This document shows, one piece after another, positions 57,118 to 64,000 of a DNA stretch of 64,000 nt; positions within the stretch are counted from its first letter, which is position 1; the number at the start of each line of letters is the position of its first letter. The notes below the pieces were generated by a model, which saw nothing but the letters and a program-made list of their open reading frames with translations, was not told the origin of the DNA and did no database searches. The stretch covers positions 244,245 through 308,244 of the forward strand of contig NZ_JAGINP010000006.1 of NCBI RefSeq assembly GCF_017876155.1, read 5' to 3'. This DNA is from Azospirillum rugosum (GTDB lineage: Bacteria > Pseudomonadota > Alphaproteobacteria > Azospirillales > Azospirillaceae). Made by a program: the position numbers and the translations under genes.

Positions 57118-59019
57118 TTACCGGCGGCCGAACAGCCGCTCGATGTCGGCGAGCTTCAGCTCCACGTAGGTCGGGCGGCCGTGGTTGCACTGGCCGCTGT
57201 GCGGGGTGGCCTCCATCTGGCGCAGGAGCGCGTTCATCTCCTCCACGCTCAAGGACCGGCCGGCGCGGACGGAGCCGTGGCAGGCCATGGTGCCGCAGAC
57301 GTCCTCCAGCTTCTCCTTCAGCGACAGCGCGTCGCCAAGCTCCGCCAGTTCCTCGGCGAGGTCGCGGACGAGGCTCTTCACATCGCTCTGGCCGAGCAGG
57401 GCGGGCACCTCGCGCACCAGGACGCAGCCGGGGCCGAAGCCCTCCACCACCAGCCCAAGCTCCGCCAGCTCTGCGGCGCGGCCGAGCAGGCGGTTGGCGG
57501 AGGGCTCGTCCAGCTCCACCAGTTCCGGGATCAGCAGGGCTTGGCGCTTCACGCCGCCCTCCAGCAGGGCGATCTTCATCCGCTCGTAGACCAACCGCTC
57601 GTGGGCGGCGTGCTGGTCCACGATGACGATGCCCTCGGCCGTCTGGGCGACGATGTAGGTGTTGTGGAGCTGCGCGCGGGCGGCGCCCAGCGGGTGAGTC
57701 TCCAGCGGCGGGGCGTGCGCGGCGGCCGGGGCGCCATATTCCGGTGGCCGCGCGGCGGGGGCCGCCTGCCAGCCGGCGAGCCGGCCCTGGAGCGGCGGCA
57801 GCGGCGCCGCATGGGGCGCCTGGAAGGCGGCGGCCCGGTCGGCGAGCCCGCGCGGCACGACGGAGCCGTAGCTGCCGCCCCAGCTCTGCACCGGGTTGCG
57901 GTAGGGCAGGGGGGACGGCGCGGGGCCGGCCGCACCGCCGATCGCACCGCCGATGTCCTCCGCCGCCTCCGGCCGCAGGGCGCCGAGCGTGGCGAGGCCC
58001 ACGGTGGTGGAGGCGCGGTGCCCGGCCTCGGCCAGCGCGTGCTTCAGCGCGCCGACGATCAGACCGCGCACCAGCCCCTGGTCGCGGAACCGCACCTCCG
58101 CCTTGGCCGGATGGACGTTGACGTCCACCTCCTGCGGGTCGAGGTCGAGGAACAGGGCCAGCATCGGGTGGCGGTCGCGCGGCAGGAAGTCGGCGTAGGC
58201 CGCGCGCACGGCGCCGACCATCAGCTTGTCGCGCACCGGGCGGCCGTTGACGAACAGGTGCTGGTGCCGCGCGGTGGGGCGGTGCAGGGTGGGCAGACCG
58301 ATCCAGCCGGCCAGAGTCACGCCCTCGCGCGCCGCCTGCACCGGCACGGCGTTGTCCTGGAAGTCGCGCCCCATCAGCGCGCCCAGCCGGGTCAGCCGGG
58401 CGTCGAGCAGGTCGCCCTGGGCGGCGGACAGGCGGAGCGCGGAGCGGTTGTCGCCGTCCAGCGTGAAGGCCACGTTGGGGTGGGCCATAGCCAGCCGCTC
58501 GATGCAGTCGGCGATGTGGTCGAACTCCGTCCGCGCCGCCTTCAGGAACTTCAGCCGCGCCGGCACGGCGGCGAACAGGTCACGCACCTCCACGCGGGTG
58601 CCCTGGGCGAGAGCCGCCGGCTGCGGCGCGCCCTTCAGCCCGGCGTCCACGGTCAGCGCCCAGGCGCTGTCCGCCCCGCGCGGCCGGCTGGTCAGCGTCA
58701 GCCGGCTGACCGCGCCGATGGAGGGCAGCGCCTCCCCCCGGAAGCCCAGGGAGCGGATGTCCAGCAGGTCGTCCGACGGCAGCTTGGAGGTGGCGTGGCG
58801 CTCCACCGCCAGGGCAAGCTCGTCGGGTCCCATGCCGCAGCCGTCGTCGGTGATGGTGATCAGCGTCTTGCCGCCGTCGCGCACGACCACGTCGATGCGG
58901 GTGGCCCCGGCATCGATGGCGTTTTCCACCAGTTCCTTGACGGCGGCGGCGGGCCGCTCGATCACCTCGCCGGCGGCGATGCGGTTGACGAGCGTATCGG
59001 GCAGCATGCGGATCGGCAT
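57118..59019 (-). CDS. mutL: DNA mismatch repair protein MutL
   Basis: GHKL ATPase coordinating mismatch repair, 633 residues from ATG 59019 ([20 protein letters not shown]). The ATPase motifs [19 protein letters not shown] and [13 protein letters not shown] are present. After a Pro/Ala-rich linker, the C-terminal domain carries the endonuclease motif [12 protein letters not shown] (DQHAx2Ex4E), plus [12 protein letters not shown] and [11 protein letters not shown]. It is therefore the nicking type of MutL found outside the MutH bacteria. Confidence 0.97.
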   Translation of the reverse strand: MPIRMLPDTLVNRIAAGEVIERPAAAVKELVENAIDAGATRIDVVVRDGGKTLITITDDGCGMGPDELALAVERHATSKLPSDDLLDIRSLGFRGEALPSIGAVSRLTLTSRPRGADSAWALTVDAGLKGAPQPAALAQGTRVEVRDLFAAVPARLKFLKAARTEFDHIADCIERLAMAHPNVAFTLDGDNRSALRLSAAQGDLLDARLTRLGALMGRDFQDNAVPVQAAREGVTLAGWIGLPTLHRPTARHQHLFVNGRPVRDKLMVGAVRAAYADFLPRDRHPMLALFLDLDPQEVDVNVHPAKAEVRFRDQGLVRGLIVGALKHALAEAGHRASTTVGLATLGALRPEAAEDIGGAIGGAAGPAPSPLPYRNPVQSWGGSYGSVVPRGLADRAAAFQAPHAAPLPPLQGRLAGWQAAPAARPPEYGAPAAAHAPPLETHPLGAARAQLHNTYIVAQTAEGIVIVDQHAAHERLVYERMKIALLEGGVKRQALLIPELVELDEPSANRLLGRAAELAELGLVVEGFGPGCVLVREVPALLGQSDVKSLVRDLAEELAELGDALSLKEKLEDVCGTMACHGSVRAGRSLSVEEMNALLRQMEATPHSGQCNHGRPTYVELKLADIERLFGRR

Positions 59020-59342
59020 GGCCCAAATATAGTAGGCTGGCGGATGGAATACCACCACGCGCAGAGGCCGGCGGGAGTGCCGTTGCCGACGAATGAAACA
59101 CCGTGAAACGTTGTGCGACGTCGGACGCGTGATGTCGCATGCGGGCGCCGGGTGGGGAGCGGTCGGGGCGCGGGCATGCGGTGGCTGGCTCCTCGGTGGG
59201 ATTGGTTAGGAATATAATTCTATATCAGCCGCGCGCGTTTTTCCAGCTTCCTCAGGAAGGGCAATCGATTGAACGCAACGCGCGGGAGCCGCGCGCCGCG
59301 GGGGAAGGATCGGCCGTCTGGCGAGCCTTCCCCGCTTGGCGG
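59020..59342. other. Intergenic region between mutL and a small ORF
   Basis: No coding region is supported. An AT-rich patch AGGAATATAATTCTATATC lies at about 59207-59226, distinct from the surrounding GC-rich DNA, and may hold a promoter or transcript end. Reading frames here are shadows of the small minus-strand ORF at 59343-59477 or lack codon bias. Confidence 0.5.
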
Positions 59343-59477
59343 TTACGCGTTGGCGGTGGCGGGCGCTGCGGTGCGGTCTGCGGGGCGCGCCTCGTCCTCC
59401 GCCGTCGGTTCGGCGGGGGCGGCGGGGCAGCTGGCCTGGGACGGGCCGGTGACGACGTCGAAATCGAAATCAGACAT
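59343..59477 (-). CDS. 44-residue small protein with an ideal ribosome-binding site
   Basis: ATG 59477 is preceded by GGAGGT with a 6-bp spacer, the best ribosome-binding site in this part of the window. The peptide starts MSDFDFDVVTGPSQASCPAA and continues with a Pro/Ala/Glu-rich tail ending in APATANA. It has one Cys, no membrane helix and high acidity. I recognise no family. It could be a precursor peptide or a small regulatory protein. Confidence 0.6.
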   Translation of the reverse strand: MSDFDFDVVTGPSQASCPAAPAEPTAEDEARPADRTAAPATANA

Positions 59478-59556
59478 GGTGTGACCTCCGGTTGATTAGG
59501 GAGGCCGCTTCGACCATCTGGCGGGACTGTGCGTGCACCGGGTGCTGAAAACACAA

Positions 59557-59580
59557 AAGCCGCCTCGGGTCGGGCGGCTT
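59557..59580 (-). terminator. Terminator upstream of the small ORF
   Basis: AAGCCGCC/GGCGGCTT stem, followed in the minus direction by TTTTGTGTTTTC. It probably ends transcription of the 59766-60752 gene, so the 44-residue ORF must have its own promoter in 59478-59556. Confidence 0.8.
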
Positions 59581-59765
59581 CGGGTGCATCGTATACGTAC
59601 GCTGCCTAGGCCGCCGGTGTGTACCAGCGGTACCAAAATCGGCCCAGAAGGGCGGACGAGGCGGGGCGCACGAGGTTCATGGAGCGCACCATACGCCGCC
59701 CGCCGGTGTGGGGCAAGGGGCATCCGCGACCCCATCGTACGATTTCCCGGCGCGATTTCGCCGCC

Positions 59766-60752
59766 TCAAAGCTTTTTCAGAACGCTCGAGGGGACCTCGA
59801 CGACGTTCATCCCCTTGGACTTCAGATAGCTGCGCACGGCATCCGCGCTCTGGTCGGCGGCCGCGCGGAAGGCCCGGCCTTCGTTGATCCTGGCCATCGC
59901 CTCCGTGTCCTGGGCGCCCGCGCCGGCGAAATGGGGGTCGAGCAGGCGCACGGACGCGTCGTCGATCGAGAACTCCCGGTCCTGCGCCACCCGGCCATAG
60001 CCGGAGAGCTTGGCCCGTTCGGCGACGATGGCCTGGGCGTCCTTCTCCCCAAGGCCGCGCAGACGGGAATCGAGCCCGGCGATGTCGAAGCCGGAGGCGC
60101 GAAGCTTCTCGAACGCGTTGACCTCCGTCTTCGTCTTCATCAGCCGGGACTCGCCGGTCTCGATCCCGTGGAACGGGCTGAGCATGGCGCGGTTGTCCGG
60201 CGGCTTGCGGTTCAGGAGCGGGTTCATGTCCGAGGCGGCAAGCTCCTTGGCAAGCGCGGCGTGCTCGTCCGTTCCCGCCTTCCCGTCCTGCTCCAGACTG
60301 GTCATGCGGTCGAACAGCGCGCTGCGCCGCTCCAGCGTGCTGCGCAGGGCGTCGCGCATGTCGTCGATGGACGGCGGCTGGTCGCCGAAGTAAAGCCCGG
60401 CGCTGTCGTTGGCGAACATGCGGAAGCCGGCCCCGAAGGCCTTCGTGCGCGCCTCCTTCAGCCGTTCCTTGAGCGCGTCGTGGACCTCCTCGCCGGTCAT
60501 CTTGCCGCTGTCCACCAGCGCGGACAGTGCGCTGCGCTGTTCGGTGCTGAGCGCGTTGAACACCGTCAGGGACTCGTCGTGCAGCGACTTCGCCAGGGGG
60601 CTCAGCGAGACGCTGTCGGATTTGGCGGCGGACGCGGACCCGATGGCGCTCCCGCTGGCGCCGGCTCCGTCCGACGACGGCTGGCTTGGCGCCGTTGCGG
60701 CGGACGGCTGTGCGATGATCGTGTTCGCCGCCGCAGGACCCGAGACATTCAT
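59766..60752 (-). CDS. Unrecognised soluble protein with Ser/Ala-rich N-terminus
   Basis: Product of 328 residues from ATG 60752 (GGGGAG 7 bp upstream). Residues 1-55 are a low-complexity Ser/Ala/Gly segment. The rest is helical and charged (LSTEQRSALSALVDSGKMTG; DALKERLKEARTKAFGAGFR), ending in LKSKGMNVVEVPSSVLKKL. No signal peptide or membrane helix is seen and I recognise no family. Flexible Ser-rich N-termini like this occur in secreted or flagellum-associated proteins, but that is only a suggestion. Confidence 0.75.
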   Translation of the reverse strand: MNVSGPAAANTIIAQPSAATAPSQPSSDGAGASGSAIGSASAAKSDSVSLSPLAKSLHDESLTVFNALSTEQRSALSALVDSGKMTGEEVHDALKERLKEARTKAFGAGFRMFANDSAGLYFGDQPPSIDDMRDALRSTLERRSALFDRMTSLEQDGKAGTDEHAALAKELAASDMNPLLNRKPPDNRAMLSPFHGIETGESRLMKTKTEVNAFEKLRASGFDIAGLDSRLRGLGEKDAQAIVAERAKLSGYGRVAQDREFSIDDASVRLLDPHFAGAGAQDTEAMARINEGRAFRAAADQSADAVRSYLKSKGMNVVEVPSSVLKKL

Positions 60753-61398
60753 CGCCGTTCTCCCCAATACAGAGTTTCTGTTGGCCCTATCATCGTGCCA
60801 AAGCAGGTTACCAAGTCGTTAATGAGAAGTATGCACCAAAGATAACTTAGAAAACTAATCATTGGTTCTGCTATGGCTTCAACCTGAAGGAAGGTCATGT
60901 CAGCCAATGTTGTTTGCGAGTAGCAACGGCCTTTTCTTTCGGCGGGTGCCGGACCTGTCAGAAATGCCCATGAAATAATCGGTTTGTCCGGCGTCATAAT
61001 CTTGCGCCCCAAGGCGGCCGGTGAAGACGGGATTGCCCGAATGGGACGGCGATGCCGGAAACGCAGTGGCGGTCGCCACGGCAACCTTTGCGAAAGGTAG
61101 ATCGATTTTCCCCGGCATTAAAATTGCGCGATTCTCAATTGCTGGCTGCGCCACATTGCCGCATGGATTGTTTTTCCCGCTCAGCGTGCCGGTGGCGGGA
61201 GTGCAAGAGAACAGCAGAAGGAAGTCGCCGATCCATTTGCCGCCACAGCGGAATGTATTGTTCGTGGTCAGAGATTAGTTCTCTAACTAATTCAAAAGAG
61301 CTGTTCTCTGCGGCGCCGGTCGTTGACTGGAAAAATATTCGGGAACTAATGTTCGGCGGGGACGCGGCACGGATTATTCAATAAGAAGGATGACTTCA
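60753..61398. other. AT-richer intergenic region without a supported gene
   Basis: About 646 bp of lower GC than the rest of the window. Frames at 60900-61154 (minus) and 61021-61278 (plus) are open but oppose each other and lack a ribosome-binding site or recognisable motif. The stretch GTTAATGAGAAGTATGCACC at about 60818 is the AT-richest. The composition suggests a foreign or decayed segment. Confidence 0.5.
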
Positions 61399-61786
61399 AT
61401 GGCATGGCAGACCAGTCTGTCCAATGGAAACGACTCGGTGCAGGTTCCGACCTCCGGTCCGTATGTCGGTGATTGGATCGTCGAGCGGCGTCACCGTCAT
61501 CGACGACCTCAGCGGCAACCAGGTCAACAACGCGGATGTCCTGCGCCTGATCAACGCGCCGGCGTCGCTGTCGGTGCAGTTCGGCACCGACCGGTCGACC
61601 CTCTATATTTTCCAGCAGGGGGAGATGGACGACGGCAGCTTCGACAACGGCATCATCATCCGGGGCATGCTGACCAACCTGGGCAACAACGGGGTCGGCA
61701 CGATCGAGAACGTCTACGTCAACGGCAGCCAGTACACCACGTGGCTGGCCGACGTCCACAGCACCTGGACGGGCGCGTTCGGCTGA
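61399..61786 (+). pseudogene. Small unknown protein gene with a frameshift
   Basis: ATG 61399 follows AAGGATGACTTCA and opens a frame MAWQTSLSNGNDSVQVPTSG PYVGDW that stops looking coding near 61475. The neighbouring +1 frame continues with GVTVIDDLSGNQVNNADVLR to the stop at 61786 (ending HSTWTGAFG). Joined, it would encode about 128 residues of beta-rich, Asn/Gly-rich protein. The break at about 61470-61490 is not in a homopolymer. Family unknown. Confidence 0.6.
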
Positions 61787-61806
61787 TCGACGGACGGCGC
61801 GGCGAT

Positions 61807-61833
61807 CCCTCCTCCCCGGAGCGGGGAGGAGGG
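61807..61833. terminator. Bidirectional hairpin between convergent genes
   Basis: CCCTCCTCCCC and GGGGAGGAGGG pair around GGAGC, 20 bp after the frameshifted gene and 11 bp beyond the pgi stop. Confidence 0.75.
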
Positions 61834-61844
61834 TTCCGCCCGTT

Positions 61845-63488
61845 CTAACGGTTCCGGCGGTACCAGCCGATCAGGCCGTTGGTGGAGCTGTCGTGGGTCA
61901 GCGCCGCGGTCGGGCCGTCCTGGAGTTCGGGGAGGATCTTGCCGGCCAGCTGCTTGCCCAGCTCCACGCCCCACTGGTCGAAGCTGTTGATGTTCCAGAC
62001 GATGCCCTGGACGAACACCTTGTGCTCGTACAGCGCGATCAGCGCGCCCAGCGTGTGGGGGTCGAGCTTCTTGAAGAGGATGCTGTTGGACGGCTTGTTG
62101 CCCTCGAACACGCGGTGCGGGACCAGCGCCTCGATGGCGTCGGGGGACTTGCCGGACTTGGCCATCTCCGCCCGCACCTCGTCGGCGGTCTTGCCGCGCA
62201 TCAGCGCCTCCGGCTGGGCGAAGAAGTTCGACAGCAGGATGCGGTGGTGGTCGCCGATGGGGTTGTGCGTTTCCACCGGGGCCAGGAAGTCGGCGGGGAC
62301 CACCGAGGTGCCCTGGTGGATCAGCTGGTAGAAGGCGTGCTGGCCGTTGGTGCCGGGCTCCCCGAAGACGATGGGGCCGGTGGCGTAGTGCACGCGGTTG
62401 CCGTTGCGGTCCACCGACTTGCCGTTGCTCTCCATGTCCAGCTGCTGGAGGTAGGCGGGGAAGCGGTGCATGTACTGGTCGTAGGGCAGCACGGCGTGCG
62501 CCTGCGCGCCCCAGAAATTCACGTACCAGACACCCAGCATGCCCATCAGCACGGGCATGTTGCGCTCCAACGGCGCCGTGCGGAAATGCTCGTCCATGGC
62601 GTGGGCGCCGGCCAACAGCTCCTGGAAGCGGTCCATGCCGATGCCGAGCGCGATGGGCAGGCCGATCGCCGACCATAGGGAATAGCGGCCGCCGACCCAG
62701 TCCCAGAAGCCGAACATGTTCGCCGGGTCGATGCCGAACTTCTTCACCTCCGCCTCGTTGGTGGAGACGGCGACGAAGTGCTTGGCGACGTGGGCGGGGT
62801 CGCCGGCGGTCTCCAGGAACCAGCGGCGGGCGGTGTGGGCGTTGGTCAGCGTTTCCTGCGTCGTGAAGGTCTTGGACGCGACGACGAACAGGGTCGTCTC
62901 CGGGTCCAGCCACTCCAGCGTCTCGCTGATGTGGGTGCCGTCCACGTTGGACACGAAATGCACGCCGATCTGCGGGTGCAGGTAGGGCTTCAGCGCCTCC
63001 GTCACCATCACCGGGCCGAGGTCGGAGCCGCCGATGCCGATGTTGACGATGTCGGTGATCGGGTGGCCGGTGTAGCCGGTCCAGGCGCCGTCGCGGACTT
63101 GGCGGACGAAGCGCTCCATGCGGTGGAGCACGCCGTTCACCTCCGGCATCACGTCCTGGCCGTCCACCGTCACGGGCCGGTTGGAGCGGTTGCGCAGCGC
63201 GGTGTGCAGGACCGCGCGGTCCTCCGTGATGTTGATCTTGTCGCCCGCGAACATGCGGTCGCGCCAGTCCTCCACCCGCTGCTGGCGGGCGAGGTCGAGC
63301 AGGAGGGTGCGCGTCTCCTCGGTGATCCGATTTTTCGAATAATCGAACAGCAAGCCGCAGGCTTCCAGCGAGAAGCGGGCGAAACGGTCCGGGTCCGCGG
63401 CGAACAGGTCGCGCATGTGGACCGACGCGGTCTCTTCGCGGTGACGGACCAGGGCTTCCCAGGCGGGCGAACGGGTGAGCGCTGACAT
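61845..63488 (-). CDS. pgi: Glucose-6-phosphate isomerase
   Basis: Interconverts glucose 6-phosphate and fructose 6-phosphate. It has 547 residues from ATG 63488, the usual length for this enzyme. Signatures: [53 protein letters not shown], the [15 protein letters not shown] motif and the C-terminal [20 protein letters not shown]. It is convergent with the frameshifted small gene. Confidence 0.97.
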   Translation of the reverse strand: MSALTRSPAWEALVRHREETASVHMRDLFAADPDRFARFSLEACGLLFDYSKNRITEETRTLLLDLARQQRVEDWRDRMFAGDKINITEDRAVLHTALRNRSNRPVTVDGQDVMPEVNGVLHRMERFVRQVRDGAWTGYTGHPITDIVNIGIGGSDLGPVMVTEALKPYLHPQIGVHFVSNVDGTHISETLEWLDPETTLFVVASKTFTTQETLTNAHTARRWFLETAGDPAHVAKHFVAVSTNEAEVKKFGIDPANMFGFWDWVGGRYSLWSAIGLPIALGIGMDRFQELLAGAHAMDEHFRTAPLERNMPVLMGMLGVWYVNFWGAQAHAVLPYDQYMHRFPAYLQQLDMESNGKSVDRNGNRVHYATGPIVFGEPGTNGQHAFYQLIHQGTSVVPADFLAPVETHNPIGDHHRILLSNFFAQPEALMRGKTADEVRAEMAKSGKSPDAIEALVPHRVFEGNKPSNSILFKKLDPHTLGALIALYEHKVFVQGIVWNINSFDQWGVELGKQLAGKILPELQDGPTAALTHDSSTNGLIGWYRRNR

Positions 63489-63645
63489 TGGGCTTTTGCC
63501 TCCTTTACGCGTGCGCGGAGCCTAGCATCAAACGGCAAGGGCTGGGTACGCGCCAAAGCGCGCATTGACCGCCTACGAAGGGATAGGAAACCGGCATAGG
63601 CCCGGCTGTGTTCTTTTCAGGACAGGAGAGCATAGGAGGGAGGCC

Positions 63646-63834
63646 ATGACTGAACCGAAAGAGCGCGTCGATGATCCGATCCCGCCCGGGCCGATCCCGC
63701 CCGAACCGACGGAGGAGGAGCGGCGGGAGGACGACCGGCCGGACCAGATCGGGATCATCCCCGGCAAGGTGCCCGGGCGGCCGGTGGAGCCGGGGGATCC
63801 CAGGTTTCCGGGGAGCCAGCCGGATTTGGCGTGA
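63646..63834 (+). CDS. Small Pro/Glu-rich hypothetical protein
   Basis: Product of 62 residues from ATG 63646 with AGGAGGGAGG directly upstream. It is almost entirely Pro, Glu, Asp, Arg and Gly (PIPPGPIPPEPTEEERREDD) and is likely disordered. No family recognised. Confidence 0.6.
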   Translation: MTEPKERVDDPIPPGPIPPEPTEEERREDDRPDQIGIIPGKVPGRPVEPGDPRFPGSQPDLA

Positions 63835-63865
63835 GGGTGGGGTGGGGGTGGGGAGTGGTTGCGTT

Positions 63866-64000
63866 GGGGGGGCCCCCCCCCCCCCCCCCCCCCCCCCCGG
63901 GGGGGGGGGGGGTGGGGGGGGGGGGGGGGGGGCCCCCCCCCCCCCCCGGGGGGGGGGGGGGGGGGGGGGGGGCGCGAGGGCCGCCCCCCCCAACCGCCCT
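63866..64000. other. G/C homopolymer runs at the contig end, probably artefact
   Basis: After GTTGCGTTGGGG, the expected start of another GCGTTGGGCCCCCACC palindrome, the sequence becomes long pure C and G runs. These are typical of assembly or basecalling failure in a strong GC palindrome rather than real DNA. ORFs here should be ignored. Confidence 0.85.

Noticed and set aside
59139..59495. Plus-strand open frame across the 44-residue ORF
   Set aside because: No ribosome-binding site and Arg/Gly-rich composition typical of a shadow; the minus-strand ORF has the ideal ribosome-binding site.
60900..61278. Opposing open frames in the AT-richer region before the frameshifted gene
   Set aside because: They overlap each other on opposite strands, lack ribosome-binding sites and motifs, and neither shows consistent codon bias.
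63505..63993. Open frames in the terminal G/C runs (Pro/Gly-rich translations)
   Set aside because: They are translations of homopolymer artefacts.

Overview
The window is high-GC DNA that looks like an alphaproteobacterium of the Azospirillum/Rhodospirillales type. The evidence is a DUF1476 (ATPase inhibitor zeta) gene beside purB, a CheA-CheW-CheY operon led by a STAS gene, short-form PurL with separate PurS and PurQ, and large GGDEF-EAL and RTX proteins. Most genes are chromosomal housekeeping, so this looks like a chromosome segment rather than a plasmid. The species assignment is inference only. The right end dissolves into runs of G and C and appears to be an unreliable contig end.

Layout. 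1-5.6 kb: chemotaxis operon on the minus strand (STAS, cheY, cheA, cheW, truncated MCP). 5.9-19.3 kb: de novo purine genes purB, purC, purS, purQ and purL on the minus strand, with purS and purQ separated by about 6.6 kb holding an ammonium transporter, a two-gene envelope pair of unknown function, an MFS transporter, a MOSC protein and an AlkA-type glycosylase; NRDE and DUF1476 genes lie between purC and purB. 19.6-29.3 kb: a membrane GGDEF-EAL protein, TerB-like protein, RadC, methionine aminopeptidase, SfsA, a CinA-like protein, tRNA-Leu(UAA) and several very small genes. 29.5-42 kb: a bifunctional penicillin-binding protein, hisS, pyrC, a YkgJ-like protein, xseA, purD, and an apparently acquired two-gene operon ending in an ImmA/IrrE-type metallopeptidase. 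42-47.8 kb: tadA, dodecin, rluB-like, rsmD, an RTX metalloprotease and a GH13 trehalose synthase-like enzyme. 47.8-50.8 kb: an IS256-family element with an 8-bp target duplication, then an IS110-family element that splits an intergenic palindrome. 51-64 kb: FMN riboswitch and ribB, murein endopeptidase, ankyrin protein, an SDR remnant, a frameshifted patatin gene, a Crp/Fnr regulator, YitT, mutL, a 44-codon ORF with an ideal ribosome-binding site, an unknown 328-residue protein, a frameshifted small gene and pgi.

Functional links. PurB, C, S, Q, L and D cover most of the de novo purine pathway, and PyrC adds a pyrimidine step. MutL, XseA, RadC and the glycosylase are repair-related. RluB-like, RsmD, TadA, HisS and Map act in translation. 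The intergenic spaces carry several families of long palindromes, some nested, and one is interrupted by the IS110 element in a way that exposes its insertion site.
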